DNA of 32,554 bases from Ruminococcus sp. (lineage in GTDB: Bacteria; Bacillota; Clostridia; Oscillospirales; Acutalibacteraceae). The stretch covers positions 1-32,554 of the forward strand of contig JAFUKO010000116.1 in assembly GCA_017473555.1 (NCBI GenBank). Reading direction: 5' to 3'. The notes beneath the pieces were generated by a model that saw only the letters and a list, made by a program, of their open reading frames with translations, had not been told where the DNA came from and searched no databases. Shown in pieces: positions 15,565-23,941 of this stretch (positions are counted from its first letter, which is position 1; every line of letters begins with the position of its first letter). The position numbers and the translations under genes are program-made.

Positions 15565-16656
15565 TTAACCTTCTAAAGTAAAAGTCATATAAACAGGGTT
15601 GTGGTCAGAGTACATAAACTTTGTGTCGATAACATCAGCTTTTGAAACTTTGACGTTGTCGGATACAACAAAGCCGTCGAGAGTAACGTTGAACTGACCG
15701 CTCTCTTTATATGGTTCATCTGTATTTCGACAGGTAGCGACAGGCTTGGTTTTGTCAAACGGAGCAACAAGACTCAGCCCTGTGCCGTCTAGCATATCAA
15801 CAGGAAACGCCTGTGCCCAGGTGTATTCTTCACCTGATACGCCGAAAATAGAACCACTATCCATGAGTAAATCTTTGTTGAAGTCTCCGCCACAGATAAC
15901 GTAGTTACCATTTTCGTATTCTTTTTTCATATCGCTTATCAGAAGCTCGAGCTGTTGTGTGGCGATTGTGCCGTCACTTGTGTATGCAGAAAGGTGCACT
16001 GTGTAGAGCACAAGCTCTTGGCCGTTATCAGTCTTTATGCGTGAAACGCTGTAGCATCTGTCAAGGTCAACAAGTTTCATCAGTGACGTTTCAATTGGAA
16101 GTGAGTAACGTGTGCTGTCATAAATGTCAAATCTGCTGAGTGTCAGTAAGCCTGACAGCGACTTGCCGTGAGGCTCTAAGAACGGATAGAACAGATACGG
16201 TGAGTCGTAGTTTATAGCGAACACGCTGTCGTAGTCATTTAATGCATCATCAAGATACTGTTGCTGGTCAACGTGGTGCGAGCGGGTTGAGTGTTTGTCA
16301 ACCTCCTGTAGCATAACGATGTCAGCATCCTCTGTTTTGAGCACTGATTCAATGCCTTTTAGCACATCGTTTACACAGTCTTCGCTTTTTGCGCGACTGC
16401 TTTTTCCACCGTCCATAAAAAAGCTGAAATCCTGAGTGTAAGCACAAAAGCCGATGTTGTATGATACGGCTTTGAGCTCTTGGTTTACTGGAATATTTTC
16501 GGTTACCTCGTCGTTTATTTCAAGTGCGAGATTATCTTCAATTCTGTGGTAATCAATGAGCACGTAGCTTACATAAGAGATAGCGACAACTATAACAGCA
16601 AGCAGTATGCACAGCAGTGCTCTGAGGATTTTACCGATAACACTTTTCTTTTTCAT
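15565..16656 (-). CDS. Membrane-anchored endonuclease/exonuclease/phosphatase (EEP) family protein
   Basis: 363 residues. One N-terminal membrane segment (about 9-33) probably acts as a signal anchor, leaving the enzyme outside the cell. The EEP fold motifs are in order: N67 (VSYN), E118 (MLQEVD), YTVHLSA, GGDFNKD and C-terminal SDHNPV. EEP enzymes cleave phosphodiesters or phosphomonoesters of nucleic acids, inositol phosphates or lipids; an extracellular anchored form beside glycan genes suggests a lipid- or glycan-phosphate substrate, but that is inference. It sits eight bases after the lipoprotein gene and three before the ligase gene. Confidence 0.88.
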   Translation of the reverse strand: MKKKSVIGKILRALLCILLAVIVVAISYVSYVLIDYHRIEDNLALEINDEVTENIPVNQELKAVSYNIGFCAYTQDFSFFMDGGKSSRAKSEDCVNDVLKGIESVLKTEDADIVMLQEVDKHSTRSHHVDQQQYLDDALNDYDSVFAINYDSPYLFYPFLEPHGKSLSGLLTLSRFDIYDSTRYSLPIETSLMKLVDLDRCYSVSRIKTDNGQELVLYTVHLSAYTSDGTIATQQLELLISDMKKEYENGNYVICGGDFNKDLLMDSGSIFGVSGEEYTWAQAFPVDMLDGTGLSLVAPFDKTKPVATCRNTDEPYKESGQFNVTLDGFVVSDNVKVSKADVIDTKFMYSDHNPVYMTFTLEG

Positions 16657-16664
16657 ATTTCACC

Positions 16665-17135
16665 TTAGTATAAGCCTCTTATCGAGCTGGCAAGAATACA
16701 CAGATTTTCATAAGGGAAGTCGTGACCAAAAGCGATTTCGCCTGTGAATGAACCAGGCTTGAGAGTGATATCACCTACTGTGTCACCGTTGATAACAAGC
16801 TGTACTTCTGACAAATCCTGTGTTGAGTTTATGATATCTGTAGCTTCCTGTGTCACCTTGATTGAGATGTAGCTGTCTTCGTCTGTGGTGCCGTAAACCG
16901 CAAAGATGTCAAAATCTTCGCCGAAAATGATAGTGGTGTTTGTGGATGCGTCTATCAGTGCGATATCGCAGTTGATTTCAGCCCACTCAGGCTCGATAGT
17001 GACAGCCTCTGTAGGAGGGAGGGTGTGAGTTGTATTGTCAACCTGTGGGGTTTCGTCTTTTGAGCAACCCGTGATTAACATACAAGCGGATAAAATAAGT
17101 GCTAAAACTAAAATAAAAGCAGTTGTTTTTTTCAT
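16665..17135 (-). CDS. Small lipoprotein of unknown function
   Basis: 156 residues. Type II signal peptide with lipobox LITGC (C24), a Thr/Pro/Glu-rich linker to about residue 50, then a compact beta-rich domain of about 100 residues. I do not recognise the domain. The gene is nine bases after the DUF2079 gene and eight before the EEP gene, so it is probably co-expressed and may be an accessory or scaffold of that envelope system. Reality is supported by the signal peptide, operon spacing and GGTGAT upstream of the ATG. Confidence 0.8.
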   Translation of the reverse strand: MKKTTAFILVLALILSACMLITGCSKDETPQVDNTTHTLPPTEAVTIEPEWAEINCDIALIDASTNTTIIFGEDFDIFAVYGTTDEDSYISIKVTQEATDIINSTQDLSEVQLVINGDTVGDITLKPGSFTGEIAFGHDFPYENLCILASSIRGLY

Positions 17136-17144
17136 AATATCACC

Positions 17145-18950
17145 TTATTTGCGTTTATATACTTCGACAAAGTATTCTTTGTCAACCAGTGTGTAATCAT
17201 TTTTCATGACATCTCGCATCAATTGTGCGTTCTCATTGTGTCTTGTGTCGATTACAAAGTAGTCGGTCTGTTCGATGTCTTTGTAGTAATCAGGAACTGT
17301 GTATATCTCATCTATAAAATACAGGTGTGGCATAATGAAGTGCCCTGCTGTGACGCTCTTGTCTTTAGGAATAGCGTGCAACATTTCTTCAATAGCCTCT
17401 GTTTTCATACCGTTGTTCTCTTCGTATATTGTGTTGTTTCTGATTTTAGGTGTGATTACGCTTGTAGCTAAAGTCATACACAGAATAACTGACATCAGTA
17501 ACGCAAGACGTTTTGTGCTGCCCTTGAGATTTGTGATGCCTACCATTGCACAGAAGATAATAAGTGCTGCTACACCGTAGGTGTACTGGTAGTCGATGTT
17601 GTACTGATACTGCCATGACTGCATAAGGTTTATCGGAATAATCGGTAACAGTAAAATGAGTGTTGATATCTGCTTTTGTGCAAATGGTGTGAACATCAGA
17701 GGTAAGAACATCCAGATAATGAATGGGAATTTGTCGGCTGTAAACATCATTTTGAACAGATAGCCTACATCAAAAACAATGCTCTTGAATACAGAGAAAA
17801 AGCCTTCTTCGCCGTTTACAAAGTAATCGGAAAGTCGCCACATCATAACGCCTTCTTCACCCATAGACGCAACAACATTCTGAGCTATGATAAAGTAAAT
17901 TACAGAAAGTGAGAGCATCAGCGAGCCGACGATATATTTCTTTCTTGTGATGATTACATACAAAGCGATGACAATAAGATAGATTGCAGCGTCCTCTTTT
18001 ACAGAGAGCAGTAATAACGACATCACAAGAGTAATTATGGTTTTTTCGCTAATAATAAAGTAGAACAGGAACAGAATAATAGTAGTGAGCAGTTTGTTCT
18101 CGTGGAAGTCGTAGAAACATCCGTTGAAAAGACAAGGATAAAAAGCGTAGATAACTTCAAAAGCTAAAGTAACCTTGCCTGAAAGACCCAGCTTTTTACA
18201 AATGAGATAAACCGCAAATATGCCTGCCGCAACACACACAGCCTGTGCACTGATGAGGTACAGCGGTGAGCGGAAAATCATATATCCCGGTAAGAAAAGA
18301 TAGAACACAGGGGAGAAGTGAACACCGAAATGGCTCATTTCGTATGAACGTTCAACAGTAGTTGTCGGTGCACCTGTTGTCGCCATATTCTCAAACATCT
18401 GTGTAAAGATACCAAAGTCGAATGTAGCGTTCTGGAAATTCTGGTATCTTAAAGATGTGTAGTAAGAGAAGAAAATCGATGTTGTTACAAACAGCACAAT
18501 AGCTGAGATTAAGCAGGTCTTGTAGCTGATGTTTATTTTCTGTAGTTCAAGCTTGTCGTCCTTGACGCACCACAGACAAACGATAAGGTCAACAATGGCG
18601 ATGCCGATAAGGAAGTATACATCTACAGCGTTGTTAGCGGATGCAAACATCACGCTCAGCACTGTCGTGACACAAATGAGTGTGCGTGGTATCAGACAGC
18701 TTAATTTTGACAGATATGTCACAGCACAAAGTGCGATGCCACCTATCACCGTCACTATCCAGAAAGCGACAAAGCTTATCGAGTTGTAGTAGGTGTTAAG
18801 GTCGTAGAAATTCTTGTTGCTTAGCATCTGTAAAACATATCCCAACATAAACGATGCCACAAATGCTGCGACAATACGTTCACCTGACAGGTTGTACTTT
18901 GACAGCTTGTCTTTGAGAGTTACAGGTGCTTTTTTACTTTTGTTACCCAT
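17145..18950 (-). CDS. DUF2079 polytopic membrane protein (GT-C-like)
   Basis: 601 residues with about 13 membrane segments. Matches the DUF2079 pattern: FDFGIFTQMFENM, then SHFGVHFSPVFYLFLPGY, and FYDFHENKL further on. The conserved acidic residue in the first extracellular loop and the overall layout resemble GT-C glycosyltransferases (PMT-like). A short soluble C-terminal domain (about 515-601) follows the last membrane segment. Substrate unknown. AAGGAG precedes ATG 18950. First gene of an envelope operon, with its promoter at 18992-19020. DUF2079 membership is confident; glycosyltransferase activity is inferred. Confidence 0.87.
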   Translation of the reverse strand: MGNKSKKAPVTLKDKLSKYNLSGERIVAAFVASFMLGYVLQMLSNKNFYDLNTYYNSISFVAFWIVTVIGGIALCAVTYLSKLSCLIPRTLICVTTVLSVMFASANNAVDVYFLIGIAIVDLIVCLWCVKDDKLELQKINISYKTCLISAIVLFVTTSIFFSYYTSLRYQNFQNATFDFGIFTQMFENMATTGAPTTTVERSYEMSHFGVHFSPVFYLFLPGYMIFRSPLYLISAQAVCVAAGIFAVYLICKKLGLSGKVTLAFEVIYAFYPCLFNGCFYDFHENKLLTTIILFLFYFIISEKTIITLVMSLLLLSVKEDAAIYLIVIALYVIITRKKYIVGSLMLSLSVIYFIIAQNVVASMGEEGVMMWRLSDYFVNGEEGFFSVFKSIVFDVGYLFKMMFTADKFPFIIWMFLPLMFTPFAQKQISTLILLLPIIPINLMQSWQYQYNIDYQYTYGVAALIIFCAMVGITNLKGSTKRLALLMSVILCMTLATSVITPKIRNNTIYEENNGMKTEAIEEMLHAIPKDKSVTAGHFIMPHLYFIDEIYTVPDYYKDIEQTDYFVIDTRHNENAQLMRDVMKNDYTLVDKEYFVEVYKRK

Positions 18951-18991
18951 CTTGTATCTCCTTTAAAAATACAAATATTTATACATATTAA

Positions 18992-19020
18992 ATAATACCA
19001 CAAAGCATTTAGCATAACAA
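18992..19020 (-). promoter_or_regulatory. Envelope operon promoter
   Basis: Minus strand: -35 TTGTTA (19015-19020), 17-bp spacer, -10 TATTAT (18992-18997), about 40 bp before the DUF2079 start. No clear operator is seen. The divergent gene at 19096 has no equally convincing promoter in the same gap. Confidence 0.7.
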
Positions 19021-19095
19021 GTGTAAAATTGATATGTATATTTATCTTTTCTTTTGCAAAAAGATGTGTTAAAATAAATTTCGGAGTGTGATAAA

Positions 19096-19569
19096 ATGAT
19101 CAGAAGAATCAAAGAGAGTGACAGAGAGCTGTACTACAAGTACGTTGACCTTTTCTATCATTCGGATGTAGTTAATGCTCCTGTACCTGAGATTAACTAC
19201 GAGCTGACATTCAACGAATTTATGCGTAGCGACGACTACGTATGGTGCTATATTTTTGAAGAAGACGGTAAACCGTGCGGTTTTGCTATGCTGTCAAAAA
19301 CTTTCTCTCAGGAAGCAGGCGGCATATCTGTCACTGTTGAAGAAATATATATCGAAGAAGAATACAGAAACAGAGGACTGGGCACTCAGTTTTTTGAATA
19401 TATGAAAGAGAACATCCCTGCCGCTCGTTATCGAATCGAGGTAGAAGAAGATAACGAGAAAGCCAAGCGTCTTTACGAGCGTATGGGCTTTGAGGTTCTG
19501 CCTTATGTCCAGATGGTAATTGACAAGCAGAATAAAGAAAACAGAGAAAAAGAGCATCAGGGTAAGTAA
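19096..19569 (+). CDS. GNAT family N-acetyltransferase
   Basis: 157 residues, single GNAT domain. The acetyl-CoA loop is RNRGLG (near residue 93), followed by an IEVEEDNEKAKRLYERMGF segment typical of the family's C-terminal half. Cytosolic; the substrate cannot be inferred. GGAGTG lies upstream of ATG 19096. It precedes apbE by one base, so they are probably co-transcribed, though no functional link is evident. The lysine/glutamate-rich tail after residue 145 looks disordered. Confidence 0.9.
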   Translation: MIRRIKESDRELYYKYVDLFYHSDVVNAPVPEINYELTFNEFMRSDDYVWCYIFEEDGKPCGFAMLSKTFSQEAGGISVTVEEIYIEEEYRNRGLGTQFFEYMKENIPAARYRIEVEEDNEKAKRLYERMGFEVLPYVQMVIDKQNKENREKEHQGK

Positions 19570-19570
19570 A

Positions 19571-20635
19571 ATGAAAAAAATACTATGTGTCGCTATGGCA
19601 CTTGTTATAACTACTCTGTCGCTGTGCGGATGCTCGTCATCTCAGAATTTTGTCAAAGACGAGATGTTTGCACTGGATACGATAATCCGTTTTACTATAT
19701 ATGACGATGACGAACAGCTGTGTAAAAGCACCATAGATGCCTGCAAGGCTGAGATAGTAAGACTTGAGAATCTTTTAAGTGCGACAAAAGAGAGCTCGGA
19801 TATTTATAAGCTCAACCACAGTAGCGGCGAGGCGGTTAAAGTAAGCGACGAAACCTTATATCTTATCAAAAATGCGTGCGAAATCTCAGCCAAAACTGAC
19901 AGTGCGTTTGATGTGACAATCAGACCGCTGATGAGTATATGGGGCTTTGATACAAAAGAGTACAAGGTGCCGTCAAATGATGAAATCGAAAAAACGCTCT
20001 TAAATGTAGGGTATGAGAATATCGCCATAAACGGCAACGAGATAACACTCAAAAAGGGAATGGCACTCGATTTGGGTGCTACGGCAAAAGGTTACATCGG
20101 TGACAAAGTCAGAAATGTGATAAACGACAGCTCTGTGTATTCCGCAATAGTCGATATGGGCGGAATGATAATAACAAAGGGTGACGGCAAAAGTGATGAT
20201 GAGAGCTGCTTTACTATCGGACTACAGTATCCCGATGATAATGGCGAGTGCTTTTTTACTTTTGATTGCCTTGAGGGTACGATATCAACCTCGGGTGGAT
20301 ATCAGCGCTATTTTGAAAGCGACGGGGTAAGATATCATCATATCTTAGACAGCAAAACAGGTAAGCCGTCACAGAGCGATATATCAAGTGTCACGGTTAT
20401 CGGTGAGCAGGGCTTTGAGTGTGACGCTCTGTCTACTGCGTTTTTTGTTATGGGCGTGGACAAGACTATAGGTTATGTGAATACTCACAAAAACGACTCT
20501 TTTAAAAACAGCCGAGTGATTATACTGTCGTCGGATATGAACACACTTTATTTAAGCGAAGAGTTTAAAAACGATAATCTCAACCACGAGATACTTGCTC
20601 CATATAGCAAGGACATTGAAATCGTATATATTTAG
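19571..20635 (+). CDS. apbE: FAD:protein FMN transferase ApbE (lipoprotein)
   Basis: 354 residues from ATG 19571; an earlier in-frame start at 19520 would overlap the GNAT gene and hide the signal peptide, so it is rejected. Lipobox LCGC places the protein outside the membrane. ApbE attaches FMN through a phosphoester to Ser/Thr of flavoproteins such as RnfG/RnfD or NqrC. Motifs: FDVTIRPL, DLGATAKGY, VDMGG, and the Mg-binding HHILDSKTGKPS with the D-x3-T type C-terminal segment (CDALSTAFFVMG). No flavoprotein target or Rnf gene is in the window. One base separates it from the GNAT gene. Confidence 0.93.
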   Translation: MKKILCVAMALVITTLSLCGCSSSQNFVKDEMFALDTIIRFTIYDDDEQLCKSTIDACKAEIVRLENLLSATKESSDIYKLNHSSGEAVKVSDETLYLIKNACEISAKTDSAFDVTIRPLMSIWGFDTKEYKVPSNDEIEKTLLNVGYENIAINGNEITLKKGMALDLGATAKGYIGDKVRNVINDSSVYSAIVDMGGMIITKGDGKSDDESCFTIGLQYPDDNGECFFTFDCLEGTISTSGGYQRYFESDGVRYHHILDSKTGKPSQSDISSVTVIGEQGFECDALSTAFFVMGVDKTIGYVNTHKNDSFKNSRVIILSSDMNTLYLSEEFKNDNLNHEILAPYSKDIEIVYI

Positions 20636-20665
20636 TTGCTTTGCACTTAGCGACTTTTGTATAAA
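20636..20665 (+). promoter_or_regulatory. Possible promoter of the NSS transporter gene
   Basis: TTGCTT (20636-20641), 18-bp spacer, TATAAA (20660-20665), directly after the apbE stop and 25 bp before the transporter start. Only moderate matches; read-through from apbE is equally possible, as no terminator lies between them. Confidence 0.4.
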
Positions 20666-20689
20666 GAATAAAAATTATTGAGGTGTATT

Positions 20690-22057
20690 ATGGAGAGAGA
20701 AAAACTCAGCTCAAGACTTGGCTTCATCCTGATTTCAGCCGGATGTGCCATCGGTCTTGGCAACGTGTACCGTTTCCCGATTATTACGGGTGCGTACGGT
20801 GGTGCGGCATTTGTGCTTATGTACATAGTGTTCCTGCTCATCTTGGGTTTACCTGTAATGGTAGCCGAGCTTGCAGTAGGCAGAGCCAGCCAGCGTAGTA
20901 TTGCGACATCTTTCGATGTGCTCGAAAAACCAAAGCAGAAATGGCATCTTATGAAATACGCAGGTGTTGCGGGCAACTACCTGCTGATGATGTTCTACTG
21001 CACAATCTCTTGCTGGATGTTCGTTTACTTTTTTAAGTACCTTAACGGAAGCATTGTTGACATCACAGATGCATCAGCTTTAGGTGAAGTGTTCGGCTCA
21101 ATTGTTGCTGATACCAACCTGAATCTTTATGCTACTTTCGGCGTTATTGCTATCGGTTTCGGTGTTTGTGCCCTTGGATTACAAAAGGGCGTTGAGCGTA
21201 TCACTAAGGTTATGATGGTTGCACTTTTAGCGCTTCTTGTAGGTCTGGGCGTTTACTCATGCACTCTGTCAAATGCGGCTGAGGGCTTGAAATTCTACCT
21301 TATCCCGTCTTTCTCAAAAATGGCTGAGGCAGGCGTTGGTACAGTAATTTCTGCCGCTATGGGTCAGGCTTTCTTTACCTTATCTATCGGTATCGGCTCT
21401 GTTGCTATTTTCGGTAGCTATATCGGAAAAGAACGCAGACTTATGGGCGAGGCTGTTACAATCATCTCACTTGATACATTCGTTGCGTTGATGTCAGGTC
21501 TTATTGTGTTCCCGGCTTGCTTTACTTACAACAACGGTGTTACAGCAGACGCAGGTACAGTTGGTGCAGGCTTCCTGTTTACAACACTTTCATCAATCTT
21601 CAACCAGATGCCTGGTGGCAGAATTGTAGGCGCACTGTTCTTCCTGTTTATGATTTTTGCCGCTATGTCAACAGTTATCGCAGTATTCGAGAACATCGTA
21701 TCATTCTGGCTTGAACTCACAAAAATCCCACGCTGGGCAGTTTGTCTTATCAACGTAGGTCTTATGTGCGTATTATGTCTGCCTACTATTCTTTCAGGCA
21801 ACGTATGGGCTGACATCAAGGTGTTTGGTCTTAGTTTCATGGATCTCGAAGACACTATCGTTTCAAAGTGGCTGTTGCCTATCGGTAGCCTTGTTTATGT
21901 TGCTTTCTGTACTTCACGCTACGGCTGGGGTGCCGAGAAGTTCTTTGCTGAGGTCAACACAGGTAAGGGTCCTAAGCTTCCTAAGTTCTTTATCCCTTAT
22001 ATGAAGTATGTACTGCCACTTATTATCATCGCTATATTTGTGGTATCTGTGCTTTAA
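20690..22057 (+). CDS. Sodium-dependent transporter, NSS (SNF) family
   Basis: 455 residues from ATG 20690 (GAGGTG five bases upstream); the in-frame TTG at 20678 is rejected. About 11-12 membrane segments. Near the N-terminus is the LeuT-type signature RLGFILISAGCAIGLGN followed by YRFP, which holds the unwound part of helix 1 that binds Na+ and substrate. Bacterial members import amino acids or related amines with Na+. The usual Trp before RFP is Tyr here, as in many bacterial members. Substrate not predictable. A hairpin terminator follows at 22077. Confidence 0.93.
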   Translation: MEREKLSSRLGFILISAGCAIGLGNVYRFPIITGAYGGAAFVLMYIVFLLILGLPVMVAELAVGRASQRSIATSFDVLEKPKQKWHLMKYAGVAGNYLLMMFYCTISCWMFVYFFKYLNGSIVDITDASALGEVFGSIVADTNLNLYATFGVIAIGFGVCALGLQKGVERITKVMMVALLALLVGLGVYSCTLSNAAEGLKFYLIPSFSKMAEAGVGTVISAAMGQAFFTLSIGIGSVAIFGSYIGKERRLMGEAVTIISLDTFVALMSGLIVFPACFTYNNGVTADAGTVGAGFLFTTLSSIFNQMPGGRIVGALFFLFMIFAAMSTVIAVFENIVSFWLELTKIPRWAVCLINVGLMCVLCLPTILSGNVWADIKVFGLSFMDLEDTIVSKWLLPIGSLVYVAFCTSRYGWGAEKFFAEVNTGKGPKLPKFFIPYMKYVLPLIIIAIFVVSVL

Positions 22058-22076
22058 TTCTATACTAGAATAATAA

Positions 22077-22119
22077 GAGCCTTTCGTCAGCTTTTTTTAC
22101 GGCTGTTAACGAAAGGCTC
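22077..22119 (+). terminator. Terminator after the NSS transporter
   Basis: GAGCCTTTCGT (22077-22087) pairs with ACGAAAGGCTC (22109-22119), with an inner CAGC/GCTG stem, followed by ATTTTATG. It separates the transporter from the htrA-like gene. The 3' T tract is short but the stem is strong. Confidence 0.8.
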
Positions 22120-22202
22120 ATTTTATGTTCAAAAATTGTTCAATATTTTATCAAACAGTTGTCAAAGCACAGGTTTATAGTTTGCTCATACAAACAAAAT
22201 TA

Positions 22203-22243
22203 TTGTATTAAAAATGATTTTGGTATATACTTTAATAGTATAT
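22203..22243 (+). promoter_or_regulatory. htrA-like promoter with overlapping palindrome
   Basis: -35 TTGTAT (22203-22208), 17-bp spacer, -10 TATACT (22226-22231). ATATACT (22225-22231) and AGTATAT (22237-22243) form an inverted repeat with a 5-bp spacer across the -10 and the expected start site, a position suited to repressor binding. The regulator is unknown; it does not look like a CIRCE or CtsR site. Confidence 0.65.
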
Positions 22244-22256
22244 GGGAGGAATTATT

Positions 22257-23873
22257 ATGTCAGACGAATTCAAAGACTTATACGGCAGTAATGAAAAGCC
22301 GGATGAAAACAAGACTTTTAACACCGATTCCTTAAACGGAGAGAATAAAGATGAAAAACCACAGTATAGTAGTGCCACAGAAAATGGGGAGTACCACTAC
22401 AAAGGATCCGGAGAAAAAGAAAATCTCTACTCAAGTTCAGCGTACTCTACTCAGTACCCGAAATATGGTAACACAGCTGAGAATGCGTACACCGGTGGGG
22501 CAAACAACTCCTACGGGTATCAGTCGCAATATACTGGACAGTACTCATCTCAGAACACAAATCAGTACTCTGGGCAGTACGCTCACCAGAATTCCACAAA
22601 CTATACATCAGGGTATGCAGGAAATTACTCCGCTTCTCCTACCAATAGCACTACTAACCCTTACAGCTATACAAATCCCCCGATTAAGCCAAAAAAAGAG
22701 AAAAAGGCTGTAGGCAAAGGCTTTGTAGCTGTGATGCTTATTGTCAGCATACTACTCTCATCTTGTGCAGGCTTTGTAGGTGCAATGCTTTATACCAATA
22801 TGAAAGTAGCAGACGCTGAGATTTCTTCAAACGGTGCTATGATTATCAACAAGGTTGACATTGACGAGAAGACAGCAGAGAATATGACCGATAAGTCAAC
22901 TTCTCAGATTGCAGACGAGGTTGCTGACACGGTTGTTGAGATTACCACAGAGGTTATGTCAACAAACTCATTCTATGGTCAGTACATCTCTCAGGGTGCT
23001 GGCTCAGGCGTCATCATTTCAAGTGACGGCTACATTGTTACTAACAACCACGTAATTGACGGTGCTTCTTCGATTACTGTTACTTTAAGAGATAAAACAT
23101 CATATGATGCTCAGCTTGTCGGTAAAGACAGCGTTGTTGACGTTGCTTTGCTGAAGATTGATGCCACAGGCTTAAAGGCTGCTACCTTCGGTGATTCTGA
23201 TAATTTGAAGGTAGGCGACAAGGCTGTTGCTATCGGTAACCCACTCGGTCAGCTCGGCGGTACTGTAACCGACGGTATTATTTCAGCGTTAGACCGTGAC
23301 GTAGTAATTGACGGCGAAACAATGAATCTTTTACAGACTGACACAGCTATCAACCCTGGTAACTCAGGTGGTGGCCTGTTTGATGGTCAGGGAGCTTTAG
23401 TAGGTGTTGTAGTTGCTAAATCTTCAGGCGAAGAAATCGAGGGTCTGGGCTTTGCTATCCCGATTAACGACGTTATCGATATTTTAGACGACTTAAAGGA
23501 ATACGGCTATGTTCGAGGCAGGGTTTCTATGGGCGTAGAGCTTATCGACCTTACTAACTCGATGTACTCAATGTACTACTACGGCAACGATGAGGCAGGA
23601 TGCTACATCTACTCGGTAGAGTATGACTCAGCCGCTTACAAGGCAGGTCTGCAGAAGGGCGACCGTATTGTATCAATCGACGGCAAGAAGATTACATCTA
23701 CTGCTGATGTTGAGGCTGCTCTTGACGATAAGAGTGTAGGCGATGTGATTAAAGCTGAGGTTCAGCGTGGTTCAAAAACCGCAACCATAGACATCACACT
23801 CGGCGAGTATATCCCTGAGGATATAGCTCATACACAGCAGAAACACGATGATATAAATAATCCGTTTTCATGA
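22257..23873 (+). CDS. HtrA/DegP-like membrane-anchored serine protease with PDZ domain
   Basis: 538 residues from ATG 22257 (GGGAGGA upstream; ATG 22242 overlaps this site). Layout: a cytoplasmic tail of about 150 residues very rich in Tyr, Gln, Asn, Ser and Gly with QY-type repeats; a basic stretch (KPKKEKK); one membrane segment at about 155-177; a trypsin-like domain outside; and a C-terminal PDZ domain from about 430. The triad is H265 (TNNHV), D295 (VVDVALLK) and S370 (GNSGGG). HtrA proteases clear misfolded exported proteins. Single gene with its own promoter and terminator. The fold is certain; which paralogue (HtrA/B, YyxA) is not. Confidence 0.94.
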   Translation: MSDEFKDLYGSNEKPDENKTFNTDSLNGENKDEKPQYSSATENGEYHYKGSGEKENLYSSSAYSTQYPKYGNTAENAYTGGANNSYGYQSQYTGQYSSQNTNQYSGQYAHQNSTNYTSGYAGNYSASPTNSTTNPYSYTNPPIKPKKEKKAVGKGFVAVMLIVSILLSSCAGFVGAMLYTNMKVADAEISSNGAMIINKVDIDEKTAENMTDKSTSQIADEVADTVVEITTEVMSTNSFYGQYISQGAGSGVIISSDGYIVTNNHVIDGASSITVTLRDKTSYDAQLVGKDSVVDVALLKIDATGLKAATFGDSDNLKVGDKAVAIGNPLGQLGGTVTDGIISALDRDVVIDGETMNLLQTDTAINPGNSGGGLFDGQGALVGVVVAKSSGEEIEGLGFAIPINDVIDILDDLKEYGYVRGRVSMGVELIDLTNSMYSMYYYGNDEAGCYIYSVEYDSAAYKAGLQKGDRIVSIDGKKITSTADVEAALDDKSVGDVIKAEVQRGSKTATIDITLGEYIPEDIAHTQQKHDDINNPFS

Positions 23874-23897
23874 GATTATTCTCCTTAATGAATAAAA

Positions 23898-23929
23898 AGA
23901 AAGGGCAGTTTTTAGGAACTGCCCTTTCT
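23898..23929. terminator. Bidirectional terminator between htrA-like gene and murC
   Basis: Perfect 13-bp stem AGAAAGGGCAGTT/AACTGCCCTTTCT with loop TTTAGG, between two convergent genes. The A-rich sequence before it gives a T tract on the minus strand for murC; the plus-strand tail (GCTTATGTT) is weaker. Confidence 0.85.
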
Positions 23930-23941
23930 GCTTATGTTAAG

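Noticed and set aside
18998-19095. Promoter for the GNAT gene in the divergent gap
   Set aside because: A TAAAAT near 19070 has no -35 at a suitable distance; other pairs need 15-bp or 13-bp spacers.
22351-22713. Alternative frame over the low-complexity tail of the htrA-like gene
   Set aside because: Open only because of the biased codon content of the repeat-rich tail; no ribosome site and no continuation into a domain.
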